A stretch of 10,683 nt of DNA from JAZKFT01 sp043760535 (GCA_043760535.1 JAYUOV010000223.1:1-10683); one strand, 5' to 3'. Shown: positions 1 through 6,549, numbered from the stretch's first letter. A program made the numbers and translations. Notes: generated by a model not told the origin, from the letters alone.

Positions 1-83
1 GGGCAAGGGGGTTTAGAAATATGGACAACTTTAAGGCCATGATTTACTTCCTCACAAATAACTTTCAATATGACTTCCACTAA
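1..83 (+). CDS. Transposase C-terminus (partial, probably ISL3 family)
   Basis: An open frame enters from the left edge (first full codon at 3) and ends at the TAA at 81-83. The visible 26 residues begin ARGFRNMDNFKAMIYFL. The pattern (A/G)-x-GFRN-x-x-NFK followed by a hydrophobic helix is what I know from the extreme C-terminus of ISL3-family DDE transposases (the DDE_Tnp_ISL3 domain), where this motif lies after the last catalytic residue. No catalytic residue is in the window, so activity cannot be judged. Support comes from the 15 bp downstream, which in reverse complement look like an ISL3-type terminal repeat. It could belong to another DDE family with a similar tail. Confidence 0.6.
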   Translation, partial: ARGFRNMDNFKAMIYFLTNNFQYDFH

Positions 84-98
84 TTTTGACGAAGAACC
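1..98 (+). mobile_element. Right end of an insertion sequence (ISL3-like)
   Basis: The transposase stop at 81-83 is followed at once by a sequence whose reverse complement (98 back to 84) reads GGTTCTTCGTCAAAA. ISL3-family elements characteristically start with GG(T/C)TCTT followed by a CAAA stretch, and keep the stop codon very close to the right inverted repeat. I therefore place the element's right border at about 98. ISL3 elements make 8 bp target duplications, so acattttt at 99-106 is the predicted duplication. The left end is outside the window, so neither the second repeat nor the duplication can be confirmed. Confidence 0.55.
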
Positions 99-123
99 AC
101 ATTTTTATTAAGAAATAATAGCA

Positions 124-1944
124 TTGAAGAAAACAATCCTCATAATTTTCACCTGCATACTTTGCATTGGTTTGGTTCAGTTTTCCTATTCAAAAAAAGG
201 AGAGCAACCCAATGTGGAGCCGGCTATCTATTCATCGCTAAATAAATGGTACACCATACAGGCAGATAGTTTTTTATTGCAAATACTTGTACTTCAAAAA
301 ATACATGGCTACAAATACAAACAATCCGTTTTTGAAAAACAATTTAAAAAAGTTCGCCGTGCATTCAAAAAAATGGAACCACTCATTTCTTATTTTGATG
401 CTACTGTGTACCTCGGTATTAACAGCCGTGTAAAAGAGGAAGTAGAATTGAGTAAAGGCACTTATGAGTATGTGGCACAACCGCATGGATTGCAGGTAAT
501 GGAGCGTTTTTTGGCAGATGATTCCACTTTTAAAGCCAGCTACAAGGCCATGAATTATGAAATAAACCTTGCCCTTAGTACGGCCCGGTTTTTAAAAACC
601 TACCACTTTAATAAACCCTGCACCGATACCGGATTGTTTAACGCCATCAAAGCAGCTACCATTCGTATTGCGGCATTGGGAATTACGGGTTTCGATAAGC
701 CGGTTTTAAAAGATGCCATCGGCGAAACGGCAACAGCTTTAACGGGCTTGCAGGAGTTGGTTCTGTTGTACCAAAAAGCAAATCCAGCAATAGCAAATCT
801 TACAAAACTTTTATTACAAATAAATCTTGCAAGGCAGTTTATACGCAGCACTACAAATGATTTCGACGACTTCGACAGGCTCACATTTATCAGGAAATAT
901 TTACAGCCTGTTTTTGCTTTGGCCGATAAAATTGGCAAGCAGGATATACTCAAAAATATGGATGCTCCAATATTCACTTCTTTCTTTCAAAAAGGCTATA
1001 TAGACCAGCTCTACCATCAAACAAAAACGTACCCTGCAGAGATGGTGGCATTAGGTAAATCCTTGTTCGAAAGCAATAGCCTTTCGGCAAATGAACAGAT
1101 AAGTTGTGCTAGCTGCCATAACCCCGAACTGGATTTTGCTGATACCGTACAACGCAATACTGGCTTTAGTTTTGTGGATACCGTTGCAAGAAACACACCT
1201 ACACTTTTTAATAGTAAATACCATATCCGTTTTCAAAGGGATGGCCATGCATTGTTTATACAAGATCAGTTTAGAGAGGTACTGAGCAGCCGTATAGAAA
1301 TGGGTAATATTAAAGAAAGCCGGTTAGTGGAAAGAATAAAGGAGAACGAAATATTACAGCAACAATTTAAAGCCGCATTTGGTGTTACAAAAGACAGTAT
1401 TACATACCAGCTTACCCTCGATGCATTGGAAGCTTTTGTTCGGTCGTTAAGCAGTTTACATTCCCTTTTTGATCAATACATGACTTATGAAACAAAGCTT
1501 ATTTCTCCTTCGGTAAAACGTGGATTTAATTTATTTATGGGTGCAGGTAAATGTGGCACCTGCCATTTTATGCCTGTGTTTAACGGTGTAATGCCGCCAT
1601 ACGCTAACAAGGAAGATAATGAAGTGATTGGGGTATTGGAAACGGATGATTTTGATGAACCCATTTTGAGTAAAGACCTTGGTTTATTTACCACAACAAA
1701 ACTAGACCTTCAACGTAATTCCTTTAAAGTACCGAGTGTAAGAAACCTTAAAAAAACGGCTCCCTACATGCACAATGGCTCTTTAAAAAACATTAACGAC
1801 CTGTTGATATTTTATAATGTAGGCGGTGGCGGCGGCTGGGGCTTTGGCCTGCATGTACCCAACCAAAGCCTTAACCGTGAACCCATCCGGCTGAATGATG
1901 ATGAACGAAAAGACCTGGAAGCTTTTTTGCTTTCGCTGAATTAG
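124..1944 (+). CDS. Secreted di-heme cytochrome c peroxidase (CcpA/MauG family) with N-terminal helical domain
   Basis: The product is a 606-residue exported protein with two c-type heme sites. Residues 1-23 form a signal peptide (KK, then a hydrophobic stretch, then SYS). Residues about 40-290 are a helical domain with a conserved-looking stretch around 78-128 (RRAFKKMEPLISYF, then QPHGLQVMERFL), found in long Bacteroidota homologues; its role is unknown to me. The peroxidase part begins near 300: LGKSLF, first heme site CASCH at 328-332, RNTPTL at 356-361, an EMG motif, second heme site CGTCH at 477-481, and PYMHNGS with Met549, a candidate axial ligand. The family reduces H2O2 in the periplasm or modifies a protein or substrate oxidatively; which applies here is not visible. 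The usual FWDGR-like motif after RNTPTL is changed to FQRDGH. The start is TTG at 124: an in-frame TAA lies at 109-111, and the signal peptide follows directly. An insertion-sequence end lies 25 bp upstream. Confidence 0.9.
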   Translation: MKKTILIIFTCILCIGLVQFSYSKKGEQPNVEPAIYSSLNKWYTIQADSFLLQILVLQKIHGYKYKQSVFEKQFKKVRRAFKKMEPLISYFDATVYLGINSRVKEEVELSKGTYEYVAQPHGLQVMERFLADDSTFKASYKAMNYEINLALSTARFLKTYHFNKPCTDTGLFNAIKAATIRIAALGITGFDKPVLKDAIGETATALTGLQELVLLYQKANPAIANLTKLLLQINLARQFIRSTTNDFDDFDRLTFIRKYLQPVFALADKIGKQDILKNMDAPIFTSFFQKGYIDQLYHQTKTYPAEMVALGKSLFESNSLSANEQISCASCHNPELDFADTVQRNTGFSFVDTVARNTPTLFNSKYHIRFQRDGHALFIQDQFREVLSSRIEMGNIKESRLVERIKENEILQQQFKAAFGVTKDSITYQLTLDALEAFVRSLSSLHSLFDQYMTYETKLISPSVKRGFNLFMGAGKCGTCHFMPVFNGVMPPYANKEDNEVIGVLETDDFDEPILSKDLGLFTTTKLDLQRNSFKVPSVRNLKKTAPYMHNGSLKNINDLLIFYNVGGGGGWGFGLHVPNQSLNREPIRLNDDERKDLEAFLLSLN

Positions 1945-1960
1945 AAAGAGATTAGAAAAT

Positions 1961-2366
1961 TTATTTTCTGGTAAACCAGTTTTCAATTTTGATACCCTCC
2001 AGTCGTTTAAAATCTTTCATATTATCTGTTACAAGGGTAAGTTTATGTTCTATCGCAGTAACACCAATCAAAAGGTCAAATTCGTCATGAACAGGTTTTC
2101 CGATTTTTTCGAAGCCTGACTTTTTCTTTAGCATATAATTTTATAGAACCAAATATTGGAATGATAGATAAGCCATTTACAAAGGCATCTACTGCTTTTT
2201 GAGATTCTTCCACACGGTCACTATTTTCCGCACCGTACCGAAGTTCTAAAACTGTAATTTCAGAAATGAAACAATTCTCTCTTCCTTTTTCCTTAATAAT
2301 CTCATTGAGTTTTAGTTTTCCCCTTAAAAAGAAAACACAGGTATTTGTATCAAGCAGGTACTTCAT
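1961..2366 (-). pseudogene. vapC: VapC-like PIN-domain toxin, split by a +1 indel
   Basis: Reading leftward from ATG at 2366, the protein starts MKYLLDTN (PIN acidic residue D6) and has E41 in LELRYGAE. It stays in frame to about residue 87 (RLRK). There the coding strand has six A (T-run 2104-2109) where five would keep the frame. As given, translation ends after a short false tail. Removing one base yields IGKPVHDEFDLLIGVTAIEH, then LTLVTDNMKDF and LEGIKIENW, ending at the TAA at 1961-1963. This is the classic VapC C-terminus with the remaining acidic positions (D97, D118), giving 134 residues, normal for VapC. VapC toxins are Mg-dependent RNases, usually cutting tRNA or rRNA. The ATG shares its A with the vapB TGA stop (TGATG), indicating translational coupling. 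Whether the indel is real or a homopolymer sequencing error cannot be decided here. Confidence 0.8.
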
Positions 2367-2605
2367 CAAAGTTTAATTTCTTTGTTCCTGAATTTCATGC
2401 TGCTTTTAATATCAAGCACTATTTCCTCTGCGGGTTTATCTGACCCCAAAGCCCCAAAAGATTTGTAGAAGCTGGTTTCTTTAGTGGCTTTTTTTTTCTT
2501 TAAAGATTTGGAAAGGCTTTCTATTAATTCAATTTTATTCATTGAACTAAGACCTTTAAACAAGTCTGAATAGGTTTCAATAATATGGCGGTCTGTATAG
2601 CTCAT
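2366..2605 (-). CDS. vapB: VapB-like antitoxin of the VapBC pair
   Basis: This is a 79-residue protein encoded directly ahead of the PIN toxin. The N-terminal half (residues 1-40) is helical and charged; the lysine run KKKK comes from an A9 stretch (T-run 2489-2497). The C-terminal part, FYKSFGALGSDKPAEEIVLDIKSS, matches the toxin-wrapping tail of this antitoxin type: an aromatic-x-x-FG segment, then an acidic DIKxS(R)xF helix. Its expected job is to neutralise VapC and, with it, to repress its own promoter; an 18 bp inverted repeat 15 bp upstream fits an operator. The stop TGA overlaps the toxin ATG by one base. No classical DNA-binding motif is obvious by eye, so the assignment rests on the tail and on gene order. 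It is intact although the partner frame is broken. Confidence 0.75.
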   Translation of the reverse strand: MSYTDRHIIETYSDLFKGLSSMNKIELIESLSKSLKKKKATKETSFYKSFGALGSDKPAEEIVLDIKSSMKFRNKEIKL

Positions 2606-2620
2606 TTTTTTTTCGTAAAC

Positions 2621-2638
2621 CTAAGAATTATTTCTTAG
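2621..2638. promoter_or_regulatory. Inverted repeat, candidate VapBC operator
   Basis: ctaagaa-ttat-ttcttag is a perfect 7 bp inverted repeat with a 4 bp centre, lying 15 bp upstream of the vapB start codon on the minus strand. Toxin-antitoxin operons are usually autoregulated by the complex binding palindromes over the promoter. Position and perfect symmetry fit that. A clear TAnnTTTG element is not seen beside it. Confidence 0.5.
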
Positions 2639-2732
2639 CGTTTCAAGCACCCGAAACAAACTACAATTCATTTTAAACCACAACAAATTATTTGTTCCCT
2701 ATTTTAACATTGGTTTTAAATTACTTTCACAA

Positions 2733-2763
2733 ATCAAACATCATACATCATAAATCATACATC
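2733..2763. repeat. Degenerate 7 bp tandem repeat (ATCATAC-type), about 4.4 units
   Basis: Units read atcaaac, atcatac, atcataa, atcatac, atc. They lie in the gap between the divergent vapB and DAO-oxidoreductase genes and end five bases before the ATG at 2769. They therefore sit in the 5' leader of the oxidoreductase. Similar short-period words occur in other gaps of this window. Confidence 0.75.
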
Positions 2764-2768
2764 TTTTT

Positions 2769-3905
2769 ATGCTTTCTATCTGGGAAAAGGAATCGTTTTA
2801 CAAACCTGTTGATATCATCATCATCGGCTGTGGACTGATGGGTTTATGGGCCGCTTACGAATTGAAAAGTCGTGACCCACAATTAGAAATATTAATACTT
2901 GACAGTAACAAGATCCCCACTGGCGCCTCTACCAGAAATGCAGGGTTTGCCTGCTTTGGCAGCCCTACCGAACTACTGCACAATGCAGCTACAATGGGAA
3001 CCAATGCCATGTTGGATTTAGTAAGTGCCAGATATCGTGGAATAAAAAAAATAAGGCATGTATTAGGCGATACAGCCGTTGGCTATGAACCCTGTGGCGG
3101 CTACGAATGTATAGACAAAGACTACAAAAATGTAACCCAGCTAAAAGACAAAATAGTATGGCTAAATGCTGTACTGGAGCAGGTTACAGAAAGCAAGAAT
3201 ACTTTCAGAATCAACGAATCAGAGCTGGCTTCTTTTGGATTAAGTGGCTTTGAAACCATTATTGAAACCCATTACGAAGGTGCTCTGCACAGCGGTTTAC
3301 TGGTACAATCGCTTATGCAACTGGTTAAGGAAAAAGGCGTACAAATAATGATGGGCGAAACGGTAAAAGCATGGCAGCAAAATCAAAACGAAATAGAGTT
3401 GCACACAGAAGTACATCATTTTAAAACCCAAAAAATAATTGTGGCCACAAATGGTTTTACCAGCGACTTGATACCAGCTTTATACATTGAGCCTGCCCGT
3501 GGTCAAGTAATTGTAACCCGGCCTATTAATGGCCTTAAACTCAATGGCACTTTTCATTACAACGAAGGGTTTTACTACTGGCGGCATCTCAAAAACAGGG
3601 TACTGCTGGGCGGTGCCAGAAACATGGCCATTAATGAAGAAAGAACTGATAACCTGGAGGTTTCTGAAACGATACAGGCCGAACTGGAACGATTTTTAAT
3701 AGTGCATATTTTAAAAGATTACAACCTGCCAACAGAAGGATTAATAGAACACCGCTGGGCCGGATTAATGGGATTTACTGAAGATAAAAAACCACAAGTA
3801 ACCAAGGTAGAAAAAAATGTGTGGGCCGCCATTAGCTGCAATGGTATGGGGGTGGCACTTACGCCCATTATTGCAGAGCAGTTGGCCATTTCTGTTTTAG
3901 CTTAG
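2769..3905 (+). CDS. FAD-dependent oxidoreductase, DAO (glycine/D-amino-acid oxidase) family
   Basis: The 378-residue protein starts with a Rossmann fold: strand DIIIIG and GCGLMG at 20-25, with acidic D45 at the end of the second strand for the FAD ribose. The TGAS-x-RNAGF segment at 51-60 is typical of DAO-family enzymes related to glycine oxidase, D-amino-acid dehydrogenase and PuuB-like amine oxidases. The C-terminal FAD-closing part is present: HRWAGLMGF at 328-336, then a CNGMGVALTP segment at 357-366. Length is normal for the family. No signal peptide is seen, so it is probably cytoplasmic or peripheral to the membrane. The substrate, an amine or amino acid oxidised at a C-N bond, cannot be told from sequence. 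A glutaminyl cyclase gene follows after 45 bp in the same direction, but a promoter-like element lies in that gap, so they need not form one operon. Confidence 0.85.
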   Translation: MLSIWEKESFYKPVDIIIIGCGLMGLWAAYELKSRDPQLEILILDSNKIPTGASTRNAGFACFGSPTELLHNAATMGTNAMLDLVSARYRGIKKIRHVLGDTAVGYEPCGGYECIDKDYKNVTQLKDKIVWLNAVLEQVTESKNTFRINESELASFGLSGFETIIETHYEGALHSGLLVQSLMQLVKEKGVQIMMGETVKAWQQNQNEIELHTEVHHFKTQKIIVATNGFTSDLIPALYIEPARGQVIVTRPINGLKLNGTFHYNEGFYYWRHLKNRVLLGGARNMAINEERTDNLEVSETIQAELERFLIVHILKDYNLPTEGLIEHRWAGLMGFTEDKKPQVTKVEKNVWAAISCNGMGVALTPIIAEQLAISVLA

Positions 3906-3923
3906 TATAAACATCCATCCTGC

Positions 3924-3931
3924 TATCTTTG
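3924..3931 (+). promoter_or_regulatory. Bacteroidota-type -7 promoter element (TAnnTTTG)
   Basis: TATCTTTG is an exact match to the Bacteroidota primary sigma -7 consensus, placed 19 bp before the ATG at 3951. Transcription would start about 3936-3938, giving a leader of roughly 13-15 nt. A -33 TTTG at the usual distance is not seen, so this is a partial match. It would let the cyclase gene be transcribed independently of the oxidoreductase upstream. Confidence 0.5.
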
Positions 3932-3950
3932 GTTTTTACAAAAAAAAATA

Positions 3951-4772
3951 ATGAAAAAATATTTCTCTTTTGCAGTATTTATATTGTTGCTGGCTGCCTG
4001 TAATAATGAACCAAAAACACCCGACCCCGGCACCACGCAGCCCGTGGATAATGCCCCGGCCAATATTCAATACCAGGTGATAAATGAATATCCGCATGAT
4101 GCTACAAATTTTACACAGGGAATTCAATTTATTGATGGCAAATTTTATGAAAGTGCGGGTAATTATGGCGAAAGTGATATCCGGATTACCGACCCGGTAA
4201 CTGGCAAATTGCTACAATCTAAAAAACTAGATAAAAAATATTTTGGCGAAGGCCTAACTATTCTTAACGGTAGAGCTTATCAACTTACCTATAAGGAAAA
4301 TACCGCATTTGTATATGATGTTAAAACCTTGCAGCAGGTTGCTACTTTTACATACAATTTTGGCGAAGGCTGGGGGATTACCAACGATGGTAAAAATTTA
4401 ATTATCAGCACAGGCAGCAGCAATTTGTACTTTGTAGATCCTGCTAATTTTAAAACCTTAAAATCAGTTGGCGTTTATAATCAATACGGCCCGTTGGCAG
4501 CCATTAACGAACTCGAATTTATAAAGGGTTTTGTGTACGCCAATATCTGGCAGCAAGACATGATTGTAAAAATAGAACCAGCATCCGGCAAGGTTGTTGG
4601 CATTGTTAATCTCAGCGACCTGCGTGGTAAATACGGCTTTCCTCCTCTGGGCAGCGGCACAGAAAGCGACCCGGAAGTATTGAACGGTATTGCCTATGAT
4701 TCTATCACCAACAGAGTTTTTATTACGGGTAAAAACTGGCCGAAATTGTTCGAGGTAAAGCTGGATAATTAA
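3951..4772 (+). CDS. Glutaminyl-peptide cyclotransferase (plant/bacterial type), lipoprotein
   Basis: The enzyme converts N-terminal glutamine of peptides to pyroglutamate. The 273-residue product has a lipoprotein signal: MKKYFSFAVFILLLAAC with lipobox LAAC and lipidated Cys17, followed by a Pro/Asn-rich linker to about residue 38. The remainder matches the five-bladed beta-propeller glutamine cyclotransferase family (Glu_cyclase_2): FTQG at 54-57, GEGLT at 99-103, GEGWG at 138-142, INELE at 185-189, ANIWQQD at 197-203, LNGIAYD at 244-250 and TGKNWPKLFEV at 259-269. These blocks are in the usual order and the length is complete. It should be anchored in the envelope, facing the periplasm or the cell surface. 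It lies 45 bp downstream of a DAO-family oxidoreductase. Family assignment is firm; the natural substrate is unknown. Confidence 0.9.
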   Translation: MKKYFSFAVFILLLAACNNEPKTPDPGTTQPVDNAPANIQYQVINEYPHDATNFTQGIQFIDGKFYESAGNYGESDIRITDPVTGKLLQSKKLDKKYFGEGLTILNGRAYQLTYKENTAFVYDVKTLQQVATFTYNFGEGWGITNDGKNLIISTGSSNLYFVDPANFKTLKSVGVYNQYGPLAAINELEFIKGFVYANIWQQDMIVKIEPASGKVVGIVNLSDLRGKYGFPPLGSGTESDPEVLNGIAYDSITNRVFITGKNWPKLFEVKLDN

Positions 4773-4819
4773 AACACAGCGCCCCCTACTAAAACAGATT
4801 TAAACGAACCGGAATCATT

Positions 4820-4859
4820 TAAAAAAGGCGAATACCATACCGGAGTATAATATTCGCCT
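4820..4859 (-). terminator. Intrinsic terminator of the arginine decarboxylase gene
   Basis: Arms aggcgaata (4826-4834) and tattcgcct (4851-4859) form a 9 bp stem. The loop holds a second small stem ATAC/GTAT around CGGA. On the minus strand the stem is followed directly by a run of six T (A-run 4821-4826), as expected for a rho-independent terminator 42 bp past the stop at 4901. On the plus strand there is no T-run after the hairpin, so it would serve the upstream cyclase gene poorly. Confidence 0.75.
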
Positions 4860-4900
4860 CTAATAACAACCATTACATCACCGGTAATACCAGCCAATTG

Positions 4901-6307
4901 CTACCTAGTATAGCCTAATATTTTAAGCATACTTTGGGCGGTTTGTTCTCTTGCATGCACCCAATCTTCCAGCTTGCCATTTTTATCGTAACCCACTATT
5001 ACATGTTTAGGGCTAGGTATTAGGCAGTGCTTAATACCACCATAGCCGCTAATCTGGTCCTGGTAGGCTCCGGTGTGGAAAAACCCTACAAACAGGTTTT
5101 CTTTTTCTGCACCATTTACCTTGGGTAAAAAAACCTCATTTATATGTTCCTCGCTATCATAATAATCGTGGCTATCGCAGGTAATGCCACCGAGTACGAC
5201 TCGCTGATACTCCTCATCCCATTTATTAATAGGCAGCATTAAAAAGCGTTCGCCAATACCCCAAGTATCTGGCAAAGTAGTAATGAAAGAAGAGTCAATC
5301 ATGTACCAAATTTCACGGTCGTTCTGTTCTTTAATGCCGATAACGCTGTAAATGTGCGCCATGCTCTCCCCTACCGTAAAGCTACCAAACTCTGTAAAAA
5401 TATTGGGCTCTTGTACTTTGGCTTTTTTACAGGCTGCTTTAATATTGCGTACTATTTCGTTAATCATAAACTGGTAATCGTACTCAAAACCCAGCGAATG
5501 TTTAATGGGAAATCCACCGCCAATGTTGATAGAATCCAGCTCCGGACAAATCTTTTTAAGCTGGCAATAAAGGTTAATCACCTTGTTTAATTCACTCCAG
5601 TAATAGATATCATCTTTAATGCCCTTATTTAAAAAAATATGGAGCATTTTTAATTGAAACTTGTCTTCGTAACCTTCTATTTCATCCACATAAAAAGCCA
5701 GAATATCTCTAGGCCTAATGCCGAGCCTGGATGTGTAGAATGGGAAATTAGGTTCTTCTTCAGCAGCCACCCGAATACCAAGTTTAAAAGGCACTTTTAC
5801 CGACTTTTTATAGGCCTGTAATTCTTGAATGTTATCAAGAATTGGTACTACATTTTTAAACCCAGAATTTATAAGTTTAGCTATACGGCTGGTATAACTT
5901 TTTTGCTTATAGCCATTACAAATAATAAAAGTCTCCTTATTTATCCTTCTTCTTTGGTAGAGCTTGTTTACAATCTCAATATCGTATGCAAACGAAGTTT
6001 CCAGATGTATCTGATGCTTTAATGCTTCTTCTACAATAAAAGAAAAATGGCTGCTTTTAGTACAATAACAATAATTGTATTGACCAGTATAATTATACTT
6101 TTTAAAAGCATTGGCAAACATGTTTTTTGCCTTATTAATCTGCATCCCAATTTTGGGCAGGTAGGTAAGCTTTAAGGGCGTACCGTGTTTGTCTATCAGG
6201 GCTTTAAGATCTACGCCATTAAATTGCAGGTAATCATCTTTTACATTAAAGCCTTCCTGCGGAAAATGGAATGTTTGTTGCACCAGGCCGGTGTAGGTAT
6301 TGTTCAT
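4901..6307 (-). CDS. speA: Arginine decarboxylase-like fold-III PLP enzyme (Bacteroidota type)
   Basis: The 468-residue protein belongs to the alanine-racemase-fold (fold type III) PLP decarboxylases. The PLP lysine is K84 in CYCTKSSHF. The phosphate-binding glycine loop is GGGFP at 264-267. E306-FGS occupies the place of the usual EPGR motif. CDSHDYY at 377-383 carries the catalytic Cys-Asp-Ser that the family places at the dimer interface, and HTGAYQ at 411-416 is the usual C-terminal active-site block. Bacteroidota proteins with this N-terminus (about 20 residues ending in FPQEGF, then PLKLTYLP) are generally annotated as arginine decarboxylase, giving agmatine for spermidine synthesis. 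Diaminopimelate or carboxynorspermidine decarboxylase are alternatives within the fold. No agmatinase or other polyamine gene is adjacent in the window. It stands alone between two terminators, and a TAnnTTTG element lies 68 bp upstream. Confidence 0.75.
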   Translation of the reverse strand: MNNTYTGLVQQTFHFPQEGFNVKDDYLQFNGVDLKALIDKHGTPLKLTYLPKIGMQINKAKNMFANAFKKYNYTGQYNYCYCTKSSHFSFIVEEALKHQIHLETSFAYDIEIVNKLYQRRRINKETFIICNGYKQKSYTSRIAKLINSGFKNVVPILDNIQELQAYKKSVKVPFKLGIRVAAEEEPNFPFYTSRLGIRPRDILAFYVDEIEGYEDKFQLKMLHIFLNKGIKDDIYYWSELNKVINLYCQLKKICPELDSINIGGGFPIKHSLGFEYDYQFMINEIVRNIKAACKKAKVQEPNIFTEFGSFTVGESMAHIYSVIGIKEQNDREIWYMIDSSFITTLPDTWGIGERFLMLPINKWDEEYQRVVLGGITCDSHDYYDSEEHINEVFLPKVNGAEKENLFVGFFHTGAYQDQISGYGGIKHCLIPSPKHVIVGYDKNGKLEDWVHAREQTAQSMLKILGYTR

Positions 6308-6375
6308 CTATTTTATGGATGGGTAGTATGTACACTGCCTTTCGGCAAGCGTGGTGAACAATGAAAATTTCTTTG

Positions 6376-6383
6376 CAAAAGTA
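6376..6383 (-). promoter_or_regulatory. Bacteroidota-type -7 element upstream of the decarboxylase
   Basis: On the minus strand this reads TACTTTTG, an exact TAnnTTTG match. Transcription would begin near 6370, leaving a leader of about 60 nt to the ATG at 6307. A TTTTG lies too close upstream (11 bp) to be a canonical -33 element, so confidence is limited. It lies just beyond the terminator hairpin at 6396-6428, in the logical place for a promoter of a separately transcribed gene. Confidence 0.4.
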
Positions 6384-6395
6384 TAGGCAAAAAAC

Positions 6396-6428
6396 AAAAC
6401 CGGGTACGAAAATTTCGCATCCGGTTTT
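6396..6428. terminator. Terminator hairpin downstream of rplT (possibly bidirectional)
   Basis: Arms aaaaccggg-t-a-cgaa and ttcg-c-a-tccggtttt pair with one A-C mismatch and one G-T wobble around an AATT tip. Both flanks are T-rich on their own 3' sides: eight T after the stem on the plus strand and GTTTTGTTTTTT on the minus strand. It lies between rplT (ending at 6547, minus) and the decarboxylase start (6307, minus), so its main role should be ending the rpmI-rplT transcript. Confidence 0.7.
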
Positions 6429-6447
6429 TTTTATTTTTAGTTCCAGA

Positions 6448-6549
6448 AGTTTACAAGTTCACTAGTTCACAAGCTGTCTACTGTGTAATAACTCTTAAAC
6501 CACTAAACGCTTGAAAGGTAAACAAGTGAACTTGTGAACTAGTAAACTA
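6448..6549. repeat. Large inverted repeat built from 8 bp tandem units
   Basis: The left arm (6448-6471) has three units: agtttaca, agttcact, agttcaca. The right arm (6518-6549) has four: gtaaacaa, gtgaactt, gtgaacta, gtaaacta. Reverse-complementing the right arm gives AGTTTAC-x-AGTTCAC-x-AGTTCAC, identical to the left arm except at the A/T linker bases. A 24 bp near-perfect stem around a loop of about 54 nt is therefore possible. The last right-arm unit contains the stop codon of rplT (6547-6549). Function is unknown; it lies before the rplT terminator. Confidence 0.8.

Noticed and set aside
85..111. Hybrid promoter formed by TTGAC in the IS terminal repeat and TATTAA in host DNA.
   Set aside because: The spacer between TTGACG (86-91) and TATTAA (106-111) is only 14 bp, and no TAnnTTTG lies at the distance expected for a Bacteroidota promoter from TTTG at 85-88.
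2104..2112. A canonical -1 slippery heptamer (A AAA AAT) at the vapC frameshift, suggesting programmed frameshifting.
   Set aside because: A -1 shift enters the wrong frame and meets TGA after about 11 codons; the VapC C-terminus needs a +1 shift (one base fewer). Programmed -1 frameshifting therefore does not explain it.
5354..6022. Plus-strand open frames of 65-78 codons opposite the arginine decarboxylase.
   Set aside because: They lie wholly antisense to a well-conserved gene and their products have no family resemblance; coding evidence is all on the minus strand.
6448..6549. CRISPR-like array in the octamer repeats.
   Set aside because: Units are 8 bp and contiguous with no spacers, and there are no cas genes.
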